Shown here piece after piece: positions 51,910 to 64,000 of a stretch of DNA of 64,000 nt. The position numbers and the translations under genes are program-made. Each line of letters begins with the position of its first letter. The stretch's first letter is position 1. The notes beneath the pieces are model-generated. The model saw only the letters and a program-made list of their open reading frames with translations, was not told the origin of the DNA and ran no database searches. This DNA is from Lethocerus indicus (Eukaryota > Arthropoda > Insecta > Hemiptera > Belostomatidae), in NCBI GenBank assembly GCA_019843655.1, contig JACDQD010000001.1:45415659-45479658 (forward strand), read 5' to 3'.

Positions 51910-54900
51910 ATGTTGCTCTTCTTCAGTTTCTTGCTCGTTTTCACGACTCTTCAGCCCGTCCATCCAACTTTGTTCGGTGAGAAACTTAGTTTTATATTAA
52001 TAATAAAGGTTACCGCCGGCTCATATTTAATACAGGCAAAGGGGCCGACAGCAATTATGACCACATTGGTAACTAACCATTTCTCGGAGTTTAAACTTAG
52101 GCTTTTGTTTTTAATTCCCAAGTCCGGTCGGCGCAAGTGAAAGTTCTGCTCTCAATGACTGGTTTTTCTTAGGTACCTAATCTAATTGAATTCCTCTTCG
52201 TCATTCTCGACTTCAGTTTCTCCCCCGCGTCAGAGTGTAGTTTTCCTCGATACCGAGAAAACCGTCCTTGTCCCCTTCCCGCCATATAGAGCCGTTGGCT
52301 CGTGCAGTCGGACTAGGGTACCGAATGAACGATAAATATAAATTTGCCACTGACCGAATCCACATTTAAATCTGGAAGGCGTCTTTGTTTTGAAAACAGT
52401 GCCTTTAAAACTGGCCCGGCGAGAAGTAGCTGTACCGTTTAAGGATTTGACCTTGACCTTGGCCCTCGAATCCGGTCGTCCTTGAAAATACTAATTCTTC
52501 CCATTCACCCCACCGCCAAATGAAGCATTAGCCAGGATTTAAAATTTAAATTGACAAAATTTTATTTACGTACAATGATGTATATATAAATGAGACCTTC
52601 CCTCGTATAGGAGCTTTTGGCATTGGTCAACGACCTCCCACTCAGACCACACTACCAAAAACTTCTGAATCAGATTTTAAACTTTACAGAGTATATGAGA
52701 TCGATATGTTTTCGCGGAGGTTATTCTTTGGCTAATTAGGTCGAATCCTAAATAAAAACGATGGAATCGTGATTACGAAACCCTCATTTAGTTTTAAAAT
52801 AAACCTGTTTAGGTTTTTCGCCATCGTCAATAGGATTCCGTCAGTAATATACTTTATTGATCAATTTATTTATTTGCTCGATAGGTTGGCACGTGTGAAG
52901 GGAATTCCCCTGGGAAGGGAGTACCGTCTGAGGTCATACAGTTGAATACCATACATTGGAATGGATCCGTGGTAAAAAACCTTTCCGCTAGTACCCTCCC
53001 ACCTTTTTCCATACGCATCTCTCTTTTAAGAAAACTTCTACGTAAGTAGAAAAAGAAGATCCTTCTTCCTTCTTATATGTATTTACTTACCCGGCAGCAA
53101 CGTACGCAGGATACCTTCGCATCCAACGCGACTGATCAATCAGAAAATTACTTGAAGCGCTCAAATAATTCTTCGGGAAATCCAAACATCATTGCATCTA
53201 AATACCTCTTCATCAGTACCTATTGACGGCGGCAAGAATCGATGTAACGAATCGTTCTAGAAATAGAATTAATTTACACAATTTAATTTTAATTTCTTCT
53301 TCTACCGATCCCTCGGGCTCCTTTGACGCGACCAATTGCAGAAAACGGTAGACTTGAACAAACATTTCAGAACATAATTTAGGTGAGCTGAATTTTTCTG
53401 GGCCAAGTAGCGGGCGCGGGCATAATTCATCGGGACTGGCAACCTTTAGCTTCTGCCCCAGGATCGAGATAAGCCGTCGAAAAAAAATCTAATAAATTGG
53501 TGGAACACCGGTTTCTCGATTCACTTCGGGGAGTTCTGTCTCGAAACCGTCCGGAGAGCCCAAAGGGGTTATCCGATTGTATGACGTCAGGCACTACCGA
53601 GGGAATTTCTATCGCGTATTCCAATTGAGTCATCAACTCAATAAGTACAAATGAAAAGAGAAAAGGGAATGGCGTTCGCGAATAAGCGGATATTTTAATC
53701 CAGGATCAATTCCTATCCACGGTCCGGGTCCAGGGGTTATTTTCCCGCTCCTGGAAGACGCCGAGGATATGACGTCAGTCAGTACCGAGAGTCGAAGGCC
53801 GTCATCACGTGCTACATGGTTGCAACAAGGTCGGGTCAAACTTCGATTCTTTCACAGGGCTCAGGCGCAGCGCGGTTTTCCCGGAGGTAGAAAATATGTA
53901 GTGGGTGGGTAACGTCGAAGGGCCTTCTTCAAGACGGAATGCGAGCACCACACAAATAACGTAAACCGGTCCGTAGTCTGTTACTTATCGGAAGAGCCAA
54001 GAATAAATTTGAGGATTCAGCGGCCAGGCAGTCCCGAGAGGAAATCTGTCCCAAAATACTAACGAGACACGGTTCTCTGTAATTAGTTTTGTCTATTTAA
54101 CCCCGGAGCCTTAGCCAAATCTCGGAATTTCATTTCGGGGTTTCATTTTATTAACGCGATCGGAAACCATAACAGTACGCGAAAAAGAAAGTATGCGTCG
54201 CAGAGACGAAACGAAGACTGGTGTAAGTTCTACCCGTTTAATTTCCTTTTAACCGGAACCGGTTTTGCCACGATTATAAATGCGGCACAATATTATGTCG
54301 AAATACAATGTCTGAAATTGGCGACAATCTTGTCGTTATCGTCGAGCGCGAGAGTTTTATTCGGCGAATTGAAGCTGATCGAGATTTTATCAATCGAAAA
54401 ATTAAGATCGGGTCTACACTTGGATAGAAAACTGACTTGGTATCCGCATACAAGCCGCACTTGGACAGAAAAGTTACGTGGAATACAAGATTCGAACCTA
54501 CAGAACAGGTATATACAGTGAACGACGTTACATATTGCTATTTAAAGTTCTCGGCGACAGATAACTATTACTTACGAATAAATAAATACTTTACAACTGT
54601 ATTTTGAAATCGAACAGGGTGCCAATATGGGGATCCACCAAGCCGCGTGATTCCACACTACCTAGTAAGGGCAGTAGCGGGAGTACCATCGGTGGGTATA
54701 TTCTGCGTCAAAAATATATTTGTGTAATCAAATCGCGCTGACGCTAATTGTAATTTAAGAAATTATTGTTGTTTGTTATTATTTTAGTTTCACCGGGAGT
54801 AGATATTTTATGGCACGGGGTACGACCATTCTAGCGGTAGAAATGAACAAAATATTAAAAAGAACTAATCTACTAACTTAAATTATAAATAATAAAAAGT

Positions 54901-55320
54901 TATTAGTTTAGTAGTAAAGCTTGTAAACTATAAATAAAAAACTATATATTAAGAAATATATCCGGAACGTTCTTTTTTGTCTCAGGCGCCAGCCCACCGT
55001 CGGAAGCGAAGGGGCTGGAAGAGAGCGACTTGGTGGCGGTTACCATTGCGGAGGGAGGCCGTTATTCGGCGAGATACGTGTTAGCGGGGGCGGAGACGGC
55101 CAGGCTGCTCGAGGGGGTCGGGTATGGCCCGGGGGCGGCGGTGCTATTCCCCCCGGGAGGGTTCCCCGCGGGCAAGTTGCCCGAGGTCGGCTGCCCCCGG
55201 CTCTGGCTCCCTCCCAGAAATACCACCCTCTGCCGCCTCTCCTCGCCCCTGGTACTCGCTTTTCTCGACCCCGCTCTCCTGCGATCCAAAGGCTTCTCTC
55301 TGTCCGGCCGACGTCTCTGA
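51910..55320 (+). CDS. Candidate small secreted-protein gene, two exons, family unknown
   Basis: Exon 1 (51910-51976) encodes a clear signal peptide, MLLFFSFLLVFTTLQPVHP, and ends at a good donor (G|GTGAGA, phase 1). About 3 kb on, a strong acceptor (long T run, then CTCAG at 54981-54985) opens exon 2 (54986-55320), whose frame in the matching phase stays open for 110 codons, stops at 55318 and is followed by AATAAA at 55395. Joined, the product is 133 aa. The mature part is Gly/Pro/Leu-rich with few Cys (VGCPRLW, TTLCRLS), one N-glycosylation sequon (NTT) and no family I recognise. Codons are very GC-rich, like the neighbouring ZSWIM exon. Middle exons may have been missed, and the two halves might belong to different transcripts. 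Exon 2 alone I believe more than the pairing. Confidence 0.4.
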
Positions 55321-55394
55321 ACCACGGACAGTGCGAAAAGGAAGTAATCGGAGGAAGACACCTCTCTTCGTCTTTGCGTTGTTTCGCCTTTCGA

Positions 55395-55400
55395 AATAAA
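55395..55400 (+). terminator. Possible poly(A) signal of the secreted-protein candidate
   Basis: AATAAA 75 nt after the stop codon at 55320, in a GC-rich stretch where this word is otherwise rare. Confidence 0.4.
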
Positions 55401-55981
55401 TATATAATACGGCCGACTTCTTTTTCCTACGGAAACCCTTAACCCCACCGACTTCGACCGTTATCGACGAGAGAACGGACGTCGAATTTAGATAAAAAAA
55501 CATTCCTGCGGTAGAGTTCTCCGGTCGATATAGTTGCGTATTTTAATTTATATAGGTCGTTTCAAATTAGATACGAAGGTAAGTAGTAGCCGCGGTTACC
55601 TACCAACGATTTAAAGGGAGGAAAACGGTGGGCTTCGTTTAAAGGAGAAAGGCCATTTTTTCGGCGGGTCCGCGGTGCGCAATGGCCGAGTTGCCCGTTC
55701 GCGGGGTGGTCTCGATTTTTTCGGTCGGTGTATCGGAGCAGTAATCGCGGATCGGGCGATCGATACCGGGCGGAGGAAGGAGCTCGGAGGAGCGGACCGG
55801 AGCGGACTCGACCCCCGCGTATAAGTAACCGATAAGCCTGAGGGGAGGGAGTGGGGTGGCGTGAAAAGTGGGGCCTCTAAGAGGAGGGTGGGGGTCGAAA
55901 GTGGGGCACCGCCCGCCAGTCTCAGGCCGGCAGTCTGCTCGCTCGGTCTCGTACCTCGTCAGTGACTCGCGGCGCTTCGAC
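55401..55981 (+). promoter_or_regulatory. CpG-rich promoter and 5' UTR region of the ZSWIM gene
   Basis: Dense in CpG, with purine-rich runs around 55840-55900. A near-perfect donor, GAAG|GTAAGT, sits at about 55577, which could end a 5' non-coding exon. The frame of the coding exon is open back to a TGA at 55862, with no ATG before 55982. Confidence 0.45.
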
Positions 55982-56309
55982 ATGTCCTCCTACAAGAGGC
56001 AGTGTTGCACCAGGGTCGGGGAGCCGGCTCCCCGTTACAGGCCGGATTCGCTACTCGACATCACCGCCAAGATCGTGGCCGAGAATATCCCCTTCCAGAG
56101 GATCGAAGAGCGCTACGACAGGATACCGGAGCCCGTCCAGAGGAGGATCGTGTTCTGGTCGTTCCCTCGGGGCGAGCGAGACATCTGCATGTACTCCTCT
56201 CTGTCGAGAGTAAGCCCGGTCAACGCTCCGGGCGACAACCACAATCTCTCTTTCTACAAAGGATTAAAACTCCTCGAGTGCGGTTCCGTCGACGACGTCC
56301 TTCAAGTCG
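55982..56309 (+). CDS. First coding exon of a ZSWIM4/5/6-type zinc-finger SWIM protein (partial)
   Basis: Encodes 109 codons plus one base and ends at a textbook donor (GTCG|GTAAGT). The residues contain the N-terminal block shared by ZSWIM4, 5 and 6: [37 protein letters not shown], then [13 protein letters not shown] and SVDDVLQVG, where the family continues with a Phe-His-Leu-Ser stretch in the next exon. The SWIM zinc finger itself (CxCx(n)CxH) and the long helical remainder are not in the window. These proteins are thought to act as Cullin-2/3 E3 substrate receptors and are linked to neural development in vertebrates. The start is the first ATG in an otherwise open frame. Codons are strongly GC/CpG-rich, unlike the genes before 47 kb. 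Family certain to subgroup; exact paralogue not decided. Confidence 0.85.
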
Positions 56310-59300
56310 GTAAGTGATCGAACGTCCCCGCGTCCGCCCGACCGGGCTCGCGTTTATCGTTCCGCCCATCGATTCCCCGCTTCGTCTCGCTCCACCGATA
56401 TTTCCGCCGCTCGTACGATTCGGCGGCCCGTCCCGCCTAGGCGGACCTCTCCTTTCCGCTACACGGAATTCTGGCCTCCCGGCACCCGTTCCTTGAGAGT
56501 CCCCGACCGCCGTTCCTTTCTGGCCTCGTCCTATCCTCCAGGATACGGGGATCGCCCCTATCTTCCTAAGCCGGTCCCTATTGATTGTACCGCGTTCGAC
56601 CGCATTGCATAAATTATCCGGTTGTCCCCGTCTCGCGCGCACCGCTGAGTAACATATATATATATACGTCGTGGCCTTTAACGAGGACGATGGTGCTGCC
56701 GGAAGGTAAAGGTAAAGGTCAGTTATCCGGTGCGGACGGAAACCGTAATCGCGTCACCCGTCAGGACACGGAGACGTCAACCTGTAGAGCCGACGTACTC
56801 TCGTGGTACCGTCCTTCCCACCATTCGGATCGGTCAGGAAACCCCGCGGCGCGTGGACTAGACCGGGCTTCTCGAACGAGGTCGGTCGGTCGGGGGAAGA
56901 GGACCTGTAGGCAGGTAATATGGCGTCGAGGTCCGTGGAGGTGTGGATGGGAGGCGAGGACGAGTCGGGGAGCACCGGCGTGGATCACCTGAACGCGCCT
57001 AGCCCACAAAGGAGCTACCCCGGTTTCGTAATACCCACCCCGGATTCGACGGACCGCCCTCCGAGTCTTCCGGGTACTTGAGTCTCCCCTCTCGGAACCC
57101 GAACTGGAGGTTTATTCGGTCCCGTCGTCCGTTCGCTTTTGTCCTCTCCGACACCGCGATGTAAGACTTTGGTAGGTGACGTCTCCTCGGCCTTTTAAAA
57201 CCGGTTTACCGATACGTCGGATTTTAAGTTCCGTCGCCGAGACTCCCGGTGGTCGGCTCGGTTGAGTTTTTAGTGGGGTAGATGATGGACGGGGGGGGGG
57301 TGGCGAAGGGACCCACCTGGCCGGGTCCTCTTCGTCGACAACCACCTATTTGCGCACGCTCCTCCCCCCATCCTCGCACGTCCGAGAGTGAGACGTCTTT
57401 ACCCGTCTACCGCCGTTCCCGATGTTAAATTTTACGTACTGTATTAGCGTTACTTTGGTTTTCCGAAGTTGACATTCCCCTGTCGGTAGGTAAATGTCGG
57501 CGGTGTGGTACGATGGATAATAACGACGCTCGAGATTAATGATTTCGGATATATTTTAACCGCCGATTCATTCGTAAGGTCCACTACGACCATCGCATAT
57601 CTTTTCTTCATCGTATATCATGTTGTGGATAATATTCCGGTTTATTTGTGTTTCATTTAGTGTTGATCGTCGATACCGGCGCGGAATCCATCCGTCCGAT
57701 TCGCGAATAGCTATCTGGAAATGAGAATTCTGAACGATAACGCGGATAATCATCGCTATCTCGACTCCGGGTTCACCGTCGAGAAAAAGGACGTTTCAGG
57801 CGATAGCGTAGAAAAATTGGCCTTTTTCGACGCGCTTCTTATACTAAATTATCGTCGATTAGATAACGTCTCTAGACTTTCCTTATTGTTACGGTATAAA
57901 AATAGGAAGTCGGTCGAGTATTACGTCGCTCGTCACTCTCCGGTTTCCCCACCTCGTTCGCCAGCGATAAGTCTAGTGACGAAACGTTTAACGGGTTCCG
58001 TCATTCATTTACCTCTTTCGAGTGTCGTCGGTCCTCGTATAACCGAGGGGCCGGCATTCCGCGTAAAATGAAGGTAGATTTTCTTGAGCTTTCTGACACC
58101 TGTCGTCCGGTGGCGGGGCGAGCCCCTCCCTCCTGAAGGTTGGAAAAAATCCGAAATTCCGTTCACAAAAGGGTCTCCGGGCGGTGGTTGAATAGTGGGA
58201 CCCCGTTCTCGGGACCGGTTCCTCAACGAGAATATCCCAGGGGGGGGTCTAGACTTGTGAAGGGGGGTCGTCCGAATCGGTTATCGATCTCCCCGCTCCC
58301 GCCCATCTCTCTCCTCCCCGACTTTTTTCCATTCTCTCCTATGGCGGAGTCAGGAGATTTTTCGCGGGAGGGGGACCACCCGTCGCTCGATAATTCCATT
58401 TTCCGACGGGGGGAAACCGTCCCCGGCCTCCGATGACAGGTATTCACCCGAGATTTAATTCGCATCCCCCCCCCCGGTGGTTCGAGGTTTCACCCCCCGA
58501 CTTTACGCGGCGAGTTTCGGATAATTTATCGGCGGCCCGAAGGTCACTCCGAGGGATGTAAGCGGGGTCGAGCGGATCCGTACCCTCTTGTCGTAGGCGT
58601 GGAAAGGGGGGGAATTATTTAAGTGATGCTCGGAAGTTCCTCTTTAACGCTGTCGGAGGGGGGGGGGGTCGATCCCCCGGGACTTCTACTACTCATTCCC
58701 AAAACGTCGGCCGCTTTTCCAATTTAAAGAGGGTCCTACCCCTCCGTATTATTGGGTCGCGTTCCGTTCAGGTACCGTGGGAGGTAATGCGTGGTAAAAC
58801 AAAAGTGTTTTCAAATTTGTATCCGATACAAGAATTAATTGGTCGTGACGAATGTCGTCGCCCGACGTATCCAAAACGTCAGTGGGCGTCGATCCCACGT
58901 CTTCGAATTCGTTGGAATAAGTTCGACCGGGCCTAAATCCAACCGTGGGAGGGGGCATTTAGTTCCCAGACTTCGAGTTTCGTGGGCGGGGGATGTAGTC
59001 GGTACCTACAATTATTGCGGGATCTCTTGAGAACGTCATAGATATTTCGGTTCGATCCCGGACGTCGGGATACGATTAATGCACACACAAACACAGTGCG
59101 TGTTCGATGCCAATTAAAGAACTTCTGCGAAGCTTACGTTCCTGACCTATTCTTGCGTCATCATGTTATCTACAAGTTCGTCTGTTTGGGGTGGGGGTAA
59201 ATAGTTCTCGGCGTAGGTGTCTACCGAGATGAGGAACGTTTTATTTTAAGAGAAATTGCGCCATTTAGAGGCATGAAAGTATAGTATTTTTGGAGCCCGA

Positions 59301-62300
59301 GAAAACTCCTCGTAATTTATTCGTACGAACCGGAATCACTTTGAAAGTGTTATACTTCTGAAGTGTAGGAACCCACAATAATTCTGTCACTTGTTTCCGT
59401 ATGACCGAAATTCGATAAGGGACAGACCGTGATTTTAAATTCGTCATTTTGTGCCCCTCACCTGACCGTTGTTCTTGCTTGTAAAAACATTTTTAGTTTT
59501 AGAATGTTGTCTTTGGCTTATATTTGCTCTTCCCGCCTCGGTTTGTGTTCTTTACTTGAGTTTAAAATAGTTATCGGAGGGTTTTGAGCGTCTCAGTTCG
59601 ATCTTTCGGTCTAGTTTATGATTCTCTGTGGGGTCAGTAGAGGAGAAACTTAAGTGTTCCGTAAGATGTATAACTCGGAGGGAATCGAAGTTTTTCGGAT
59701 AGCTATAAGGAAATATATTACTACTCCGCATAACATATCATTGTCCCTAACAGAATAAGAGAAACGTACATCCCCATGCAAATAATACATAAACATAGAT
59801 ACCGTCGACGAATAAAACTGACTATAAAAGCCGTGTTTATATCCTATATCCACTCTTAGAGTATCTCGACTGCAATTTGTAGGTGGAGGACTTCGTTTGG
59901 GGAAAAATTCCATTGTTTCTATCTTATTTAAAATAACGGCATACAGAATCCTGAATGAAACACGATATCGAACATTCTCCCATGTTATTTTAACGTATAT
60001 TTTAACTTATTTAACTAATTCTAAGGTCTGAATACACTGACCTCGTTCGTCGGGAACGGAGGTGAATATCCAATATGCACAATATCTATCAAAAGGCTGC
60101 GAATGGTACAGAAAATGGTTCGTTTATTTAATTCAGTTAAATCCGCATTATATTGACTGTCCGTTATTACATTTTAAAATTCTTGTGTATGACCGGCGTG
60201 TCAGTATTGATCGTTTAAACCTTACTTCCTGAAGGTTGTTTACGGAGTTACTACGTGTTACTCATAGGATTAACAGGCCCTATATTTTTTAATTAGAATA
60301 TATTTTGAAAGATTTGAAAAATTCTTCGCAATTCCGTACGGAAACCGGCATCGTCGTGAGGCAAGCCATTTCATAGCTCTCAAAGTATGTCGGGAAGGTC
60401 GCGTATGGGTCTGTCTCTCAGGACAGATCTTTGGCTCTCGCGCTAGGCCTTTGTTCGGAATTTTACCTTTCGAAACCGATGGCCGTACGCTATACCGGTC
60501 CCGATAGGTGTTTTGAACCTTCCTGAAACGAGAAGAAATGTAGCGCTCTCTCTCTCTCTCCGAGGCGAAAAGCTTTCACGTCTGCTTTCATGGCGGGCGG
60601 CCGTTACAGCGGTCAGTGTTGTAAAATCGGGCCCCCATTTCGGTGGGGGAGGGCAGGTGGGATTCTGACAAAAGGAAGCCCAGGTAGAAGGGGCCGGGTA
60701 TTAAAGATACACTGTATGTATAATGCATATGAAAAGGCCGGTTGGGCTCAGGTGAACCTCCCTTCCTCCCATAACCGGGTGTATGGGTTTGAATTTTTTT
60801 CTCATCCCTATGGGTCTCGAAAACCGGTCGATTCAAAGAAACTCTTAACAAACAGGTTGTGAAACTCGCGAATTTCGGTATATCGCCGTGTAAGATATTG
60901 AATATTGTCCGATTTTTTATACGTGTATATATATTCCGGGCAATGGGCCGGTCCATATGTTTGCTCCGGAGTACAACTAGTACAATCCCCGAATTCAAAG
61001 AATTGACTTGAACTGGCAATTAGGACTACTAAGGCCGTTTCTAAAAGATACATCAAAATTGACCTTACCCAACAAACTCACAATTCATATTGTTACCAAC
61101 GTGGACATACGGACATTGAACTGATTTATGGGGTTCCACCGACAGCTCGCGTCTAGAGATTCCAATCGAAAATCCTTCGAACCATCCTTAATGCTCCCAG
61201 GTATGTTTCCAATCGCCCCGTTCACCGCGACCTCAACGTACCGAGAGCAGGCGGTGTTATAATATCCCGGTTTCTAAAGTTCATTCCCACCTCTCTCTGC
61301 ATCCTAATTCTCTCCTTTGTTACCCTACTTATCCCTCCGCGGCGGCTTTAACGCCACTGGACTAGAGATCTCCTCTGTCCGCAGCCCTGACATACGTCAA
61401 AAAATGCAGGGTGACTTTTTTATCGAGATAAGCGAGTGACAAAAATATTACGCAATTGTACCACGTAACGGTTGATTTCACCCATCTGAAAATTGCTTTT
61501 ACAAATTTTGTAACTCCAGTCCAATTATGAAAACCGCAGTTATCGATTCTTCCATCTTTTCCTATCGGACAAGTTCGAAAAATTATCGAATTTGTTTTGT
61601 CAAGCACATCGAAATGCTTCCGACATGTTTTCAGCGCTTCAGAAGCAAGTTTGCGAAATATTTCAAAGCGCTTATTGGGTCATAAGCGCCTCAAATCGGC
61701 AGGTCTCTAGCGACATCGGTATCCTGTTCGTTTTATTAAAAATATATTGTTTTATTAAAAATATTGGTACAATGTTTACCGCAGTGTATTTTTTAAGATT
61801 GCAGTTGTTTAACAGTCTATGACACTTATCGTTAAATTCTAGTAATGTTATGGTCCGCCGGTTGTTTCGCGGCGTATGCCGATTTAACCCCTCGAGCTTC
61901 GTGGCTTAATTTTCTATTATCAATTGAAAGAAAGTACGAACTGCTCTAGGAAACCTGCGGAAACAACTTGTTCAGTCGGTACGGGCGTGGCCTCGACTTC
62001 CGACCGTCGGATTCGATCCGAGTTCCGCCTTGAAAACGCAGTTATTGAATTGAGGTTCGTCGAATTTTCGGCAATTCCTTACAAATTGACGGCTCGGACC
62101 GTTGCCTGCCTTCTTCCCCTCCTCCTCCGTCGGTGGAAATCCAACAATCCGACGTCTTCTTCTATCGAGAGCCCCGCGATATATTAGAACTCGTGTAATG
62201 AAACTGAAATCCCTAAAAATCTGGTAAGGGTCAAATACAGATCCTATTCCTGCAGAAAACAAATCGATTGTCAGGCTCAAAGCAGTACAGGGTTTCTTAT

Positions 62301-64000
62301 TTGAGACATATGTATATGTATTTATATATTACACACATTTATATATATCATTCATTCCTATATCGTGTGTCGTAGGCTTTCTCCTATGGTTGACTTTTCT
62401 CAGTATTTTCGACGACAAAAGCACCTACTGTTCTATCATAGATTTGAACAAGTGCAATATCGTAAAGTTCAAAAGAGGGGCCAATATGTCGCAAATTGTA
62501 ATTCTCAAGGGGCCATGATCGCATCGGGCAGATTCGTAGTTCTTTTCTTCAGAGAGAACGGAACCGCAAAAGGAAGGAGGAAGGGACGGGGAATTGACCG
62601 CCAAGGAAGTCAGCAATTAGGACGACTTCTTAGTAAAAATTATGACTCATTTATTGTCGCAGATAAGAGGCCTGTAAAAAGGAACACGAATTGAGTGACA
62701 ACATTTTTAAAACGATTGATTATTACCAGTCTTGGAGCAACGATTTTTTATTTGGTATAATGTTTTCGGTACTGAAGTAATTTGAACTTTAACGCTGTTG
62801 AATATCGCCAGGTTGCGATCCCGCGTCCTCAGAAATTCTTCGACAGAAGCAAAGGCGAGGATGCACATGAGAATAGTCCGCAAATTTTAATTCAACCCAA
62901 GTTGCAGCTTTGGAAATTTCCAAGGATCAGAATTTCGATGGACTAAGCGAGCCCCCAGGGGGCTTAATGATAAAGTGTAGGGTGAGCCTAAGCCGGTACT
63001 GGGCTCAACTCGGTCACGGCCAGCCGGTACCCACCTCACCCCCCCCCTTCCACTCGTCTACCGATTCCTTCTTTAAATTTATAATTTATGTTAACCGAAA
63101 GGACGGCGTTCCAGTGCGGGAACCGATTTCGGCGAGGCCCCACCCTCCAGCAAAGAGATAGTTGTAATGATTCGACCGTTAAATGTCGTAGTTTAATGCG
63201 GATAGAAGCAATATCGGTATCTCGGCGTTGAATGCCCAGTTTCTGCATTTAAGGAGTTCGCCGGGGAATTCAATGGAATTCATTTAATGATTTATTGACG
63301 CCTGCGTGTTGAATTTTCTAGGCGAAAGCCTAGGACACGATACAGAATTGAATGATATCTATATCATTCGATCGGGCAACGATCGGGATGTTATGTTCCG
63401 GACTTGGCTACAGAAATAACCGACTGGCGTCGGAACCTCGACACCGAAGGAATATTCGTTTCGAGAAACGACTCGTTCCCTAGCTTTGAAGTACCATGTA
63501 TTTAATGGGAAATTGAAAAAAAAGGCAACGGGAGCGATTTTGAAAACACTACGTCGACGCTTGTGCAGTAGGGGCGTTTTAATCTCTCGAGTGAAATATC
63601 GAGACGCTCGAGCAAGGGAATGAGTATTGGTGTTTTGGTGGTGATTGGGGGTCGACACCCACAAGTCTGTGGTGCAGTATTTTCCGGTTTATCTGGCCTA
63701 GTGTTATAGTTTTCAATTTCGCGAAAATCCGCGATTTTATAGTTTCGACCGGATTCAATTCCGGACGAAGGTGTCGAACCGCTGAAATATGTTGAGAGGT
63801 TTGGGACATTTAATGAGATCCGCTATTTTCAAATTGGAATCGTAAAAGTTGTCCTATACATTCCAGACTAATGATGTCATTTTCCGTCTTCCTCCCGCCA
63901 GTTTGGTCCTAAGCCAACTTTGTCTGCTGTCGCGGTTACTCACGACTGACGATACTTTATCTTACTTCGTGCGTAAGTACTTCGCGGCACTGCCTCCTCG
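56310..64000 (+). other. Start of long first intron of the ZSWIM gene
   Basis: No exon continuing the ZSWIM frame was found, and no other protein family was recognised on either strand. CpG and GC are high to about 58.9 kb (with several G or C homopolymers, e.g. near 57291, 58238, 58467 and 58655), then fall gradually. A (TC)n run is at about 60546-60560. Given its position and CpG content it may hold enhancers, but none can be named from sequence. Confidence 0.5.

Noticed and set aside
55062..55503. Overlapping minus-strand frames of 119-128 codons
   Set aside because: They are antisense shadows in a GC-rich stretch where stops are rare; the plus strand has the acceptor, stop and poly(A) signal.
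58985..59075. tRNA gene suggested by a B-box-like GGTTCGATCCC with a pairing T stem
   Set aside because: No matching acceptor stem or good A box upstream; only the T-arm-like hairpin is there.

Overview
The window is nuclear DNA from an animal, most likely an insect. It carries intron-rich GT-AG genes, arthropod-style orthologues (clathrin heavy chain, TAF3, a dystrobrevin-family protein), very AT-rich introns and many (TA)n microsatellites. I cannot name the order. The many short introns (clathrin heavy chain alone needs 33 coding exons) do not look like Drosophila. Exons were built by reading both strands, joining GT/AG sites and checking that codon phase carries across each junction. All coordinates come from that reading, not from transcript data.

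Layout. 1-47 kb is AT-rich, CpG-poor and packed with conserved housekeeping genes: the mitochondrial citrate carrier SLC25A1 (minus, 3475-7047); clathrin heavy chain (minus, 10728-23862, 1682 aa); a BOLA2-like gene (plus, 25301-28612) whose first intron contains a complete intronless ALG6 glucosyltransferase (plus, 25474-26931); an RMND1-like mitochondrial gene (minus, 29680-32024); the TFIID subunit TAF3 with histone fold and PHD finger (minus, 34300-42537); and a dystrotelin/dystrobrevin-family ZZ protein (minus, 43636-46806).

From about 47.7 kb the sequence changes: more GC, many intact CpGs, very few genes. It holds a probable small secreted-protein gene (plus, signal-peptide exon 51910-51976 and GC-rich terminal exon 54986-55320) that I do not recognise. 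It also holds a CpG-island-like promoter and the first coding exon (55982-56309) of a ZSWIM4/5/6-type zinc-finger SWIM protein, whose remaining exons lie beyond the window.

A dispersed repeat made of tandem ~70-bp monomers plus a conserved ~240-bp tail occurs at 7.7-8.8 kb and again at 49.9-50.7 kb. Almost every CpG of the second copy's tail end is TpG or CpA in the first. That, and the contrast between the CpG-poor housekeeping block and the CpG-rich developmental-type locus, suggest a genome with germline DNA methylation. The genes are not one pathway; they are an ordinary syntenic run (mitochondrial transport and translation, vesicle coat, ER N-glycosylation, Fe-S handling, basal transcription). 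The items most worth a second look are the ALG6-inside-BOLA2 arrangement, the unrecognised secreted-protein candidate, an insertion in the clathrin propeller, and the dispersed satellite element.
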